This document shows positions 52,799 through 64,000 of a stretch of 64,000 nucleotides of DNA, one piece after another. Location: contig NC_087386.1 of NCBI RefSeq assembly GCF_963675165.1, forward strand, positions 1,662,931 through 1,726,930. Direction: 5' to 3'. Source of the stretch: Halichondria panicea. Its lineage: Eukaryota; Porifera; Demospongiae; Suberitida; Halichondriidae. Below the pieces are notes generated by a model. The model had not been told where the DNA came from. It saw only the letters and a program-made list of their open reading frames with translations, and did not search any database. How positions within the stretch are numbered: the stretch's first letter is position 1; every line of letters starts with the position of its first letter. The translations under genes were made by a program, and so were the position numbers.

Positions 52799-55700
52799 AT
52801 GGCCACAGCTGTGTGTGTGACACTCCTTGCATTGGTTGCAATCTCGGCTGCACAGAGTGGTGAGTTGCATGCATGCATGGTTGTTCATTCCTCACTTGAT
52901 AGATAGCAGATTCCCGGTAGCCACAGTATAGCATATCATGATTGGATGAACTAATGCATGTGTCTTGTGAGTGTTATACAACATGAATATAATAGGAATT
53001 TCTGATTGTATAGCAACCAATGTTTTCTGTTGTTTTACAGCTTTCTCCATTTATAGTAGATTATCTAAATGTTGGTTTTTGGGAATTTACTTCTCCCACC
53101 CTTCTATAAATATTGAGAGGGTCAGGTTTCCCCTCTTAGTGGATGCCAACCTGTGTCTGTTTTATAACAGCCTGTGTTTTGATTGCCACTGTACGTACAT
53201 GTAGTAACAGAAGCCTAGTTAACCTTTGTGAGCTTTCAATCCAAGTCCCCTATTTACATTGTATCAGTAGAATTATACAGGTGTGTGTATACATGCACTC
53301 ATTGTGGATATAATACATGTGATAGTGCTACACACAAATCACTATTATATTAGCCGGTTGGTCGATGTTGCTAAGGGTAATTACTATTTACCAAACATGG
53401 GTACGTTTATGGATGTATAGTTAGGGATAATTTTAATGGTCAGATTGGAATGCTGTGGTTGTGTCTGTGTGAGACCTCTGTATGCACCCTGCTGCACTAG
53501 CAGAGCCTGACCATGTAATGTGTGCTCTTAGCATATGTGACAATTACTGTAGACCACACACACTTTTATTTGAATTAAGATGGTAATGTGTTTTAAGCGC
53601 ATCAGTTGCATAGTTTAGTTGATGTGTTTCTTAATTCGGTTCTCGTTAGGTGTGTCCATCAGGTTCATGGGGAAGGAACTGACCAATATCAGTCGAGTTT
53701 GTCTGAGTGATATTGGAGAGCAGCTGCCAGGAGCTAATGCAATGGTGGGAGTACCAGACACTGTGGAGGGTCCTACCCTGGTGTGTGTTACTAACAACCC
53801 CAACTGTTGTAGGCCAGTGGACAATCCTAATGGCGGGGAAGTCGGAGATTGGAGAATAAATGCATTTCCTAATGTTCCTGGTATGAATGGAGGCCCACCA
53901 GCTCCTCTCCTCTATAGGAATCGAGGTACTGGTCTGGTTCGAATCAATGCTCGACCTGGCGTTGAAAATGCTGTGGGAGTGATTGGACAATACTGCTGCA
54001 TGATACCTGATATGAGCGGTGTCTTCCAGACACTCTGTGTTTATGTCACACTTGGTGAGCTAACCTTAAGCAGATCAATGAGAACATTTACTCACTCTCC
54101 CCTCGTTCCTTACATGTAGATGAATCAGTCTGCAACTCAAGTGTTAATACTACTACTGTCCGACCCCCGCCTGCTACCACCGCAAATGATGGTAAGTCTA
54201 ATCAATATCAATACTTTCCCCTGTCCCATCCCTGACTATATACTTAGGGCTACCTTAATATTAGCTCTCAGTTCTCAGTTGCTAGTTGGCATGCACCTCG
54301 TGCTCTGCATTAAATTAAAAACTCCTTTATCCCAGGTACGACCACACTCATTACCACTGGCCCTCCAGATACGACCACACTTATTGTCAATTCCACCACA
54401 GATGGTCAGTCTAATACCAGTGCTAATACCGGTGCTGTGGTTGGAGGGATTATTGGAGCCCTTCTCGCTATCATTCTGGTCGTGGTGATCGTAATCGTAC
54501 TCGTGTGTTTGCTGACTAAACGAAAGAAGACAAATGTCACTGAAGTAGAAACTTTTCAGACTGCCATGTTACAAACTGAAAACAAACAAACTGTGTCCGG
54601 CGTGTATTACACAACAATTGGTGAATCCTCAATCACTGATGGAGCGGTGTACGCTGAAATTGACAAAAGCCACAAAACAAAACGTGATACTAAAAGTAGG
54701 AGTCCAGCTGTGAATGGATCTGCTACTGATGTAGATTTGGCTGATATGTACGCTGTTCCTGATAAGAAGCCTTATGTGAACCAGCCACCCAAGAGTGTTG
54801 CACCACAAGCAGATGCTGAGTATGCTGAGATTGATAAAAAAGATGCCATTCCTCAAGTGCCCAAGAAAAGTGAACAACTAAAAGAGTATTTGGAGACGAA
54901 ACCAATTGATCAGTTCGTTCAACCCAACAGTGGTTACAGTGAGATCGGAGCACTTCAACATCGACCCAAAGCAAATACACTACAGTCTCTGAGCAAACCA
55001 CTCGACAGTACTGAGATGAGGGAAAATCCCCTCTATGATGTCACAGCTGTGGTTCGATCTAATACCATCTCCGGCCCTAATGCAGTAGTATTCTCTGACA
55101 ATGTGTACGCTGACCCCAATGAACCCGCTCCGAAGGCTAGCAATACCGAAAGTGAAAATATCTACGAGACCATCTACAGTGAAGCGATTCAACCATCCAA
55201 TTTTAAGACGCCAGCACCGCTAGCCACACCTCAATCTACGCAACAAGAGGAGGACTTGTGTCCTTATTCATCCATCTACACTCTCCCTGCCGCTCCCCTC
55301 ACTGCTGATGAGAAACCACTGATTGTAACCAATGACAACATACAGCAAGTGCAGAATCTTGGAACTGGAAATTTCGGTAAAGTTGTTCTCGCTAAAACGG
55401 TTGGCCTGAGTTTAAAGCAGCTGAAAATGAATAAAATCGATACTGATACAAACGTGAAAGTGTATGTTGCCGTGAAGATGCTCAAAGAGAAACCGTCGAG
55501 TTCCATTAAAGAAGCGTTTGAGAAAGAGTGCAAGTTTATGTCACGACTGAATCATCCCAGCGTGATACGATTGCTGGGAGTGTGCACGGAGGACACCCCT
55601 TTCATTATGATGGAGTACATGGAGAAAGGTGACCTCAATCAATACTTGAAGAACTTTAACACAATCACATCGGAATCAGTCGCCAGTGGAAAGGTCATCA

Positions 55701-56221
55701 CAGTTGCCAATCTTGTGTACATATCCACACAAATTGCTAGTGGGATGGAATATTTGGCCCGCCAGAACTTTGTTCACAGAGATTTGGCCACTCGAAATTG
55801 CCTCGTTGGACAAAACAACACTGTCAAAATTGCCGATTTTGGGATGAGTCGAAATCTCTACGAGTCTCACTATTACATAATCCAAGGCCACGCAATTCTC
55901 CCGATTCGCTGGATGGCTTCCGAGTGTTTCTACGGAACATTTTCGGCCAAATCCGACGTCTGGGCGTATGGAGTCACAATGTGGGAGGTCTTCACGCTTG
56001 CTAAAGACGAGCCGTACAGCGAGATGACGGATGGGGAGCTGGTGGAGGATGCAGCATCGAGGGGCTCTGGACGTAAGCTACTGCAACGACCCGAGGCATG
56101 CCCTGTGGACGTGTTCCGTGTAATGGAGGAGTGCTGGGTGCACGAGCCGAAAGAGAGAGATACGTTTGAGGACATTTTTGCCCATTTATCGTCTCTGAAC
56201 TTTAAGTATAGCTCTCACTAA
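52799..56221 (+). CDS. RTK-C: DDR-like receptor tyrosine kinase with a short one-Ig-like ectodomain
   Basis: Exons 52799-52859, 53650-54054, 54120-54191 and 54336-56221, all phase 1, give 807 residues. Signal peptide MATAVCVTLLALVAISAAQS. Residues 21-155 form one Ig-like domain with extra cysteines (NNPNCCRPVD, GQYCCMIPD). Thr-rich stalk, TM about 212-240. The juxtamembrane of about 270 residues has many tyrosine motifs (VYAEID, MYAVPD, EYAEID, NPLYDV, VYADPN, TIYSEAI). Kinase about 510-800: GTGNFGKVVLAKT, VAVKMLK, HRDLATRN, DFGMSRNLYESHYYIIQGHA, LPIRWMASE. The catalytic residues are complete. The ectodomain lacks the discoidin-like module of its neighbours. Intron 1 is 790 bp. Confidence 0.92.
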
Positions 56222-57498
56222 CAATGGGCGTGGTTTTATTTTACATATTCATTACATATGTATGGTTTTATTGTGTGTGTATTTTCCCTTGATTTATAAT
56301 TACAAGTTTTAGCAAAAAAGAATTTTCAGCCATTCTTAATTCTACGCATGCGCAATTTGAGCAAGATTGCATGAGCAGCCACTCCCCTTAATTTGTGAGA
56401 GCTCGCTTGTTTTGATACACCCCATTTCCTGCACGTAGTAGATCTATGACTCGGTCTGCCAGCCTACGAAGCATACACAGTTATACCATATACTGTAGTT
56501 CAAGGTCTGTAGCAGCCAGGTGCCCAAAACAGCTCAAGTATATCAGCAGTGTAAACACTAAGAGCCACACAACTGGAACAGCAATGGTATGCTAGCTGGA
56601 GTTTACTACAGTATGACAATATGTACGTATATTATAGCTAGTTTACCAGGTTGTAGCTGCAACAGAATTATAAGTTGTGTATATTTTGTTCAGCTATAGC
56701 TATAGCTTGCAATTAATTTGATTAGCAAATGCTTGTACTGTTACGAGGTGTCTACAAGCAAATGCATGTACCAGTACAAGCTATCTACAAGCCCCACCTA
56801 CGCTCTAGGAAGCCATAAGGTGTTGTAGCCAGTGCTGGTATCGGTTGGATACCGTACAGCGGGTATATTTTGAGGATTAAATGTTCATTGTTTTCGCTGA
56901 TAAAGTATGTATCGCAAACAATTATGCCCATAAATTTAATATCACATGTTTTATATGCGTGCTGCAACTGCTATGAACGGTCTTTCCGCGAAAGTTTATA
57001 CCCTCGAATTATACCCGCTATATACGGTATAATTGTAAAGATATTGATCAATACTTTACTTTCAATTGATTAATGTTTGTAGAATGTTTCCCAGTAGTCT
57101 ATAAACAATAAATGCATTCCATAACACAATCGCTGGTCCGTGACTGTGCGCATTTGGGCCATCAATTTCAGTCAAGCTTCACTGATTTAGTCCCAGTCAA
57201 CATAGCCCCAGGCCTCCCCACATAAAACCAATCTTATTAATGCAACCAACCAAGCGTTGCAAGGCAGACATGTATGCAACTGGTGTAGCTGGTGTTACAT
57301 ACTTCACAGCATGGATTGACTATCTTCAGTTTGTCTTGGAATGTGTAACATCAACACAGTCATTGTGTAGGGATGACAATTGCTGTAGTACCACAGTACT
57401 CAGATATTTACTGTGATTGTCAACTGTTACTATACTGCTCTGTGTACTCTACTCCCGTGAATTGACTACTACTGTTTGTCTTGTCTTTCTGTGTGCAG
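56222..57498. other. RTK-C 3' flank, RTK-D start exon and first intron
   Basis: The RTK-D start codon (56584-56586, ATG|gtatgc) lies 363 bp after the RTK-C stop. Its intron contains foldback MITE copy 4 (56850-57030). No other coding sequence seen. Confidence 0.55.
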
Positions 57499-60400
57499 GG
57501 TCTTGTCAGGTATCCACTCGGCACATTACTGCTCTTGTTCATCTTAGGATGCAAAGCTCAAGGTAAGGGTACTGCATTTGTGTGTGATGTGGTTTTTATG
57601 ACTTCAATAGTGTTTTTTCACGTAATAATTATACTTTTTCATTGCAGGAGAATTTACTCGTCCTTTAAGACATACTCTACCAAATGGTCTAACGTCACTG
57701 AATGGGTCTGATGCTAATGGAGGCTGCCCTCAAGACTGTGTGGATAATGTGAATAACCTTTGTCAATGTTCTGATGGTGTACCCTTTACTTCAACTCTCA
57801 TCGATGGGGTGTGTCCTACAAGTGTGGACACCACTGAGCCAACTTGGGCGAGAGATTTCTTTACTATCAATAGAAATGTGGAGACTCAAGTAATAATTGG
57901 ATTTAACTGGAATACTGGATTCGCACTCAGAGGAGTTGAACTGAAACTGTTTGACTGTGCAACACTAAATACTGACATTCGTACCATCAATGTGTGGGAG
58001 TCCATCAACTACCCAACCTTCAATCCTACAGTTGCAACACAAATAGGAAGTTATGTAACAGATGGAGACGATCTGAACTGTAATTCTGTGACAACAATTG
58101 TTATTCAACCAAATGCAAATGCAAATTTCAGAGCCTATTACATTGAGTTTAAATTCGAGCAAGGAGACAGTAACACTGACATCTACATAGCTGAGGCTAG
58201 ATTCAGTGACACAACTATTACCATCCCCAATGAAGTCACTTCATCTCCTCCATCACCAGCTGTCACCTCAACCCCTCAACAACCCTCACCATCCTCAATA
58301 ATTATCTCAACATTTGTTCCAATGATGTCATCTATGGACACTACCCTAATCAGCTCACCTGTTGCGACTGTAACGACTGCCCCAATTCAAAAAACCAGTT
58401 CATCGAATCGATTTTCATCAACAATGCAACTAATACTAATGCCCACACCTACACCTTTAGGCTTATCCCCCTCCACTGACCCCTCTACTGACACCGTGCC
58501 CACCACAACTGACCCCCTGACTAACCCTCCCACAACTGACACCTCACCTGCATCAAGTGACCCCCTACCTGGATCAAGTGACTCGCTGGGTGCAATCGCT
58601 GGCTCGCTAGCAGGAGTGATTATTGTCCTCATCATCATAATAGTGACAGGTGTGATCATTTTAGTATTCTGCTTGAACAAGAACAGAAGGAAAGTCGATC
58701 TCCAAAACTTACAAGGAGCTATTTCAGAAACCAACGGTCGAAACCACCAAATGAACAGGCAGTCGTTTGCCAACAACCAGTATTACGAGGAGGCCCTCCA
58801 CGGCAGAGGTGGTACTATGAACGTGGATGGCTACTTTGACGTCAACATCAACGATAGCAGCACAGAGCCTCTCTACCACACTGTGAGCGAGAGTAAAATA
58901 CTTCATGCGGAGACCATAGCCAACGAACAGGCAGCTGTTTACTATGACAACATTAAAGAGACTGTTAAAGTTCCTCCATACTCGAAACTCGCCGTTAAAG
59001 AGCCACCGCTAGTTCCCAAGAAGACACCTGAACTTTACCGAGACCTCAATATTCAAGACGAACTGAAAAAAAGTACAGACTCACTCGTATTACCGCCTGT
59101 GGTCGTGTTTAACGAGCATGGATCGGAAGTGGAGACAGTGGAAAACTTTGGGGATGATGAAAATACCTACCAAGGTTTGTCAGACAGTGCAAGTGTTCAT
59201 TCGTTTCTGACTGTTCTCACAAAACCCGTATTGAGTATGGACTCTAATCCAACGTACGAGTCACCTGACGCAATTGAACCTTCAAAAGTGGACCTTTCCG
59301 ACGAGATGTATGCAAATCCAGATGCTATTGACCGAGATTCAAAACCTGATAGCATATACACGGACACTGTAGCCCCTCCCAAACCACCTCGGTCGCACAA
59401 TGCGTCACTAACGGAAGCAGATGAGATTTACACTGACATTGACAAAGATTCAGCACTATCCGCCACAGGGCAGAATGCAGGAAGAATACATCATGCTCCA
59501 CTGAACACAACTGTTGAAGATATATACACGAATCACGACTTGCCCACCCCCAGAGGAGAGAATATGGAGGTTATATATTCAGATGCTGATACCCTACCCC
59601 CAGCGGAGGTTATATACTCAGATGCTGACACCCTACCCCCCGCGGAGGTTATATACTCAGATGCTGACACCCTACTCCCAACAACCCTACCCCCTGCGGA
59701 GGTTATATACTCAGACGCTGACACCTTACCCCCAACAAATATTGCACTAACGCACGATGGGATATATAGTATGTCAGAGGATGACCCTAACGCTATCTAC
59801 ATTGACCCTGATGCAAGAAAGACTTGTTTGGACCACCTCCCTGCAATTTACGATACTATTCATCAAGAATCCACAGTTGCCTCGATTTTCGACCCCGATT
59901 CCAATCCTGTGTACGAGAACACTATCAGTGATGAAAATCTATTCCCATATGCTCCGATATACATCGACACAGCTGCTGCGTCCGAAGTAAAGACATTGGA
60001 ACTGACCCCGGACAATATTCGCAAGGGGAAGACGTTGGGATCGGGATGTTTTGGACTTGTTGTGCTCGCAGAAACTGTCGGACTTAGTCTGAAGGATCTT
60101 AGAATGAGCGATACAGATGATGACGATACAAAGTCCACTCAGGTGGCCGTGAAGACGCTCAAAGCATCTGCTTCTTCGTCAACTCGAGAATCGTTTGAGA
60201 AAGAATGTAAATTCATGTCACGGTTGAATCATCCTCATGTGATACGTTTCTTGGGTGTGTGCAAGACAGACTCCCCATACATCATGATGGAGTACCTCAA
60301 ATATGGTGACCTCAACAACTATCTGCAGAAATTCGATGCCATAGTCAATTTTGAGACCCGAAATCCTGTTGAGATTTCCGTGGCAACGCTAATCAGAATG

Positions 60401-60904
60401 TGCACCCAGATTGCAGACGCCATGGACTACCTTGCTTCGCATAACTACATTCATCGCGATCTAGCCACACGAAACTGTTTGGTGGGAGATTCAAATATTG
60501 TTAAGCTGTCCGATTTTGGAATGAGTCGAAGTTTGTACGAATCCCATTATTACATCATCAAGGGTAGGGCCATTTTGCCGGTACGTTGGATGGCTAGCGA
60601 ATGCTTTTACGGCAAATTCTCTGTGAATTCTGACATCTGGGCCTTCGGAGTAACTATGTGGGAGGTGTTCGTGCTCTCCAAGGAGCTCCCCTACAAAGAT
60701 TTATCTGATAGCGAAGTTGCCATGGATGCATTGAAGGGAGCAAAGCGTCGATCTTTGCCTAGGCCGGAATCTTGCCCACAAGAAGTGTTCGATATTATGT
60801 TACAGTGTTTGACACATCTACCGAAAGCGAGAGCTACTTTCGATCAACTTTTCAAAGAACTGTCATCACTAATTGAAAACACTGATAATGACGAGTGTGT
60901 ATGA
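56584..60904 (+). CDS. RTK-D: DDR-like receptor tyrosine kinase, almost entirely in one exon
   Basis: The start codon is alone at the end of exon 1 (56584-56586). It joins in phase 0 to 57499-57562 to give MGLVRYPLGTLLLLFILGC, then in phase 1 to a 3257-bp exon (57648-60904), for a total of 1107 residues. Residues 23-220 are cysteine-containing (CPQDCVDNVNNLCQC) and then galactose-binding-like, ending YYIEFKFEQG...IYIAEARF, which resembles the last strands of the neighbours' domain. A long Ser/Thr/Pro stalk leads to a TM at about 335-365. The 440-residue juxtamembrane is the longest here, with a repeat of AEVIYSDADTLPP (about four units) and at least a dozen more tyrosines in acidic context. 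Kinase about 809-1100: GSGCFGLVVLAET, VAVKTLK, HRDLATRN, DFGMSRSLYESHYYIIKGRA, LPVRWMASE. Catalytic residues are complete. Confidence 0.9.
56850..57030. repeat. foldback MITE, copy 4 of 4, intron 1 of RTK-D
   Basis: Starts taccgtacagcgggtatatt and ends ttatacccgctatatacggta, with arms of about 30 bp. The inner sequence (cgctgataaagtatgtatcg) matches the other copies. Confidence 0.85.
59565..59740 (+). repeat. in-frame 13-residue tyrosine repeat in RTK-D
   Basis: Four units of about 39 bp encode (A/M)EVIYSDADTLPP. The third unit has an extra LLPTT. The unit keeps frame, so copy number can change without breaking the protein. Each unit places one Tyr in an acidic context. Confidence 0.9.
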
Positions 60905-61820
60905 ATATTACTTATCATAGCAAGGATTGTTTTTTAAAATTCACTATAAGCAGAAATATTTTTGTAGCAACAGTAATGGTAGATCAATGAGTTATCACGA
61001 CACAATATGTTTGCATTGCAAAATGTGTGTATAATAATTTTTATATGAAATTTTAACACTGGTTGATCCAAACATTCAATTTACTTCGTTACGTCCTCTT
61101 TATTGCAGTGCATAGTCAGGTACTTCGGGATAAAAAATACACCGTTTAAAAAGTAAGCTTTCAGAAAACCATAAAATCGTTGAAATTGGTTTTAGAATTC
61201 AACTTATGGCGGCTGAAAGAGTCCCCGAGCCATTGATTAAACGGTGCGGGGGGAGATATTGTGGTGGAACATCTTTCAACAGCTGTTTAGTACCATTCAT
61301 CTAATGTAACATTTTGATGTGTTTCGATCCAAAATTTCCTTGGACCATTATCCATGCCACAATTTCTTGACTAGTTAGTAGCTTTGCACTGCATATAACT
61401 TGTCCACTTAGATTGGTCCCATTGGAAGTACCTATACAGGAATAGCATCTCCTCCAATAGTGTGGCAGCACTGTACGTGGCACATGAGAAAGATATTGAT
61501 CATGTATTTAATCTGTTTTGTTTTATTTGTAGCTTGTGCAAACTTAAATTCATAGGTCTGAGCAGGCAATGCATTTATGTATAAGGGAATAAGTAAACAA
61601 AATATTGGCAATCTAAACAACATCATCACATAATTATCCCATACCGTAATGGCTGACATCCCATAATCACACTGGCAGAATTAGAGTGCTTTGTCTGCAG
61701 CTAAAGAGTAACTCATCACACCCAGTAAATAAATCATGACAAAATTTACAGCAATCAACAAAACTATAATTATGCGCAGAAATCATACAACAAAAAATGT
61801 GATCAGTTGACTAAAATAAG
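60905..61820. other. spacer between RTK-D and the convergent two-Ig gene
   Basis: AT-rich 3' regions of both genes. I see no open frame with homology, tRNA-like structure or repeat here. Confidence 0.6.
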
Positions 61821-63935
61821 TTAAATCTTTCTCTCTAGACTTAGTCCGTCCAGTACGCACCCACGAACGTTTACAGCTGGTGTAACTCCGATCGTCCTGA
61901 CCTCTTCACTCACACTGTCCAGAGATGTCATCTTGTTCATTCGCTTCCGTTGCCATAGTTTCAACCATAAACAAACCACAAGAACAGTCAATAAGACGGA
62001 GACCAACATGGTAGCAATGAAAGTTACCCAAACTGTTATGGAAACTATTCGAGACTGCTGCACTTGACACTCGTTCAGTAAGATGGTGGCAGCTGCTGCA
62101 GTCTCGGGATCAGTGGTGAAGAGAGGAGGTCTCTCTGTCAAAGAACGAGTCGTTGTTTGAACATCTTGGAACACCGTGGAATCTATTGGCTCTGCAAGGG
62201 AGTAATCAACAATAATTTAATCAGCTGATAATATTATTGTATGATATTATAGACGCAATTCTGCCCATATAAGGAGGCGTGTCCTTTGATGTGGTAGATA
62301 GGTAACAACCATATCTTGTATTGTACAGGGGAGGGATATGTTGAACATGTTGTGGTATGTGACAATCAAACAAAACAATTATGTTGTCAAATAAAAAAAC
62401 AAATTTAATCAATTGTGCATGTCCTCACTAACACTGTGCCGTGTGTAGTGTACGCATGGTTGGCTCACGATTAAGAAGACAAATACGCACTGTTAAGATA
62501 ATCAAATATTGTTCATGTCACCAAACACAGGGTGTGTACACTGTACGCATGGTTGGCTCACCTCCAGTGGTTTGAATGGTAGTAGTGTCTTCCTCGACAG
62601 ACAGTCTGACAACTGCAGACACGTCTTTGTTTCGAACTCTGCATACATATTCACCAGCATCAGCCAAAACAGAAGAGGAAATCTCCAGCATAGATACCCG
62701 ACTAGCCACCGTTTTTGGACCTCCATTTTGTGCCGAGCCAGCAGTTCCATTTGAGTAAGATATGAAAAATCGATCTCTGTTGTGAATGACCATCTGATCT
62801 TTGTACCATAAGAGGTCTTCGTCAGGGTGAATGTAGCCACTCATTTCACAGTGAAGAAAAGCGGTTGTTCCCACGGTGACCACTACCTCCTCCACAAAGG
62901 CCTGCACATACACTACAGAGGGGAAACAAAGATAACATCAGTTCATCAGTACATCATGGTTCAAATGCAATATTATCCAACACTTAGTTCTTACATAGGG
63001 GAGAGAATGGAGGATATATAGTCTGGAATGGTGGGGAATAGAATCCAAAGCTTTATGTATGCTACTAACCCTACTAGAAGTAGGTCACCTTAACACCTAA
63101 GCCATCGGAGTCAGCAAACCGACCAATTTGTGTATCTTACGGTGGCACCCATCGTATTCTGTAGACACTACTTCCAACATTTATTTATATACTGAAGTGA
63201 ACCTGCTTAGGTTAAACTGTTACGACATGCGTTTGAATTATGAGTGTTCTTGCTTACCTTGCAGTATGAGCTCAACAGTTGCAGAAGTCGGAAATCCGTC
63301 ACAGTCACATGACAACACACTCCCTCCTCTCTCCACCACCTCACAAGTGTACGCCCCCGCATCTTCATACGACAGACTCTCCACTGCCAGGACAGTACCC
63401 ATGCCCTGAGAGGTCACCAGCCCTTGAATGAGACTGTATTGATCGATGGAACCGGTAATAATTTGCCCTCCAGGCGTAATCCACCGACTGCTAAACGACG
63501 CGTTGGATGGTTGAATGGAGCACGATAGAACAGCCAATGAGCTTACGGTTTCGACATTGGAACTAGGCTGTATTATAACTTCATTTTCAGCTTGCACTGA
63601 AATGACAACTGGATGGAAAAGAGTACAATCAATATAAGGAATTAATTTAATAGCTAGCTAAAATTAATGAGTCAGTAATGAATAATGAATCTATAGCATC
63701 CCACACAATGCTATATATAGCTAGGGGTGCTTGTCAACGAACAAGAGTTTGTAGTGGGTACAAGATTGGTTATAACCATGGATGCATGCAGACCGCTAGT
63801 AGCTACCTATAGCTGAAGTTAACACACATGCATGCGCAGTACACATGCACTGACGTACATACCTGCTTTAACTTGCAAGCTGCAGAGCTCAACCAAGAGC
63901 ATCAGAGCCAGGAAAAGGGTAGATTTCACAAGCAT
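61821..63935 (-). CDS. two-Ig single-pass membrane protein with tyrosine-free tail
   Basis: Exons 63863-63935, 63258-63596, 62562-62912 and 61821-62191, all joined in phase 1, give an intact 377-residue protein. Signal peptide MLVKSTLFLALMLLVELCS. Ig 1 about 25-137 (AVLSCSI...WITPGG...DAGAYTCEV), Ig 2 about 138-254 (AFLHCEM...LLWYKDQ...DAGEYVCRV), Thr-rich stalk, TM about 300-325 (VTFIATMLVSVLLTVLVVCL). The 50-residue tail is basic next to the membrane (KLWQRKRMNK), ends SLERKI and has no tyrosine. It therefore cannot use ITIM-type signalling directly. It shares phase-1 exon structure with the array but has different Ig sequences and no discoidin-like domain. It may be an adhesion protein, a co-receptor or a decoy. 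Confidence 0.88.
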
Positions 63936-64000
63936 TTCAACTGCTGCAGACTGTGTATATATAAATTAAGCACTTCAAAATTTTGAAAATGCACAACTAA
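63936..64000. promoter_or_regulatory. 5' flank of the two-Ig gene
   Basis: The 65 bases before the start codon at 63935 are cut by the window edge. 'Tgtatatataaatt' at about 63955-63968 reads as a TATA-like stretch on the minus strand. This is weak evidence only. Confidence 0.25.

Noticed and set aside
36012-60904. Eph or FGFR assignment for the kinases
   Set aside because: HRDLATRNCLVG, FGMSR and YYR..GRA.LPIRWM together with a discoidin-like ectodomain fit discoidin-domain receptors better.

Overview
This 64 kb window looks like animal DNA from a sponge, probably a demosponge. That is inference. The evidence is small introns with GT...AG borders, animal gene families (deoxyhypusine synthase, a MICAL-type monooxygenase, Ig-domain receptors), and a tandem expansion of DDR-like receptor tyrosine kinases with sponge-like ectodomains. 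All gene models below come from reading splice borders by eye and checking codon phase across exons.

Layout. (1) 1-2908(3228) minus: a multi-exon gene with OB-fold-like strands, head-to-head with the first receptor. (2) 3351-18437: three tandem kinase-less receptors (A1-A3), each with a signal exon, a galactose-binding/discoidin-like domain, two Ig domains, a TM segment and a short tail. A1 is intact and its tail has an ITIM-like and a YxxM tyrosine motif. A2 has a different tail with an ITSM-like and an NPxY motif, and one frameshift. A3 is a decayed copy. Between A1 and A2 is a nest of DNA transposons: an outer foldback element holds a 6.06 kb element that carries an integrase-type transposase and a spliced HECT E3 ligase gene facing each other. 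(3) 19198-28009 plus: a 17-exon gene joining a MICAL flavin monooxygenase domain to a PUB domain, with no CH or LIM domain visible. (4) 28205-31357 minus: DHPS. (5) 36012-60904: four intact or near-intact DDR-like receptor tyrosine kinases plus one damaged tandem copy of the first. B1 and B2 share one ectodomain type, RTK-A has the same ectodomain as A1-A3, RTK-C has one Ig-like domain, and RTK-D is almost all in one 3.26 kb exon. (6) 61821-63935 minus: a two-Ig single-pass protein with a tyrosine-free tail.

How the genes fit together. The kinase-less A1-A3 and the kinase RTK-A share a nearly identical ectodomain on one chromosome segment, with tails that either lack or carry a kinase. This is the layout of paired activating/inhibitory receptors. 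All ectodomain exons are joined in phase 1, so domains and tails can be swapped, and A2 looks like a product of such a swap. In the RTK array the first exon of each following gene lies only about 310-380 bp after the previous stop codon. In three genes the start codon is alone at the end of that first exon, spliced in phase 0 to a signal-peptide exon that has no usable start of its own.
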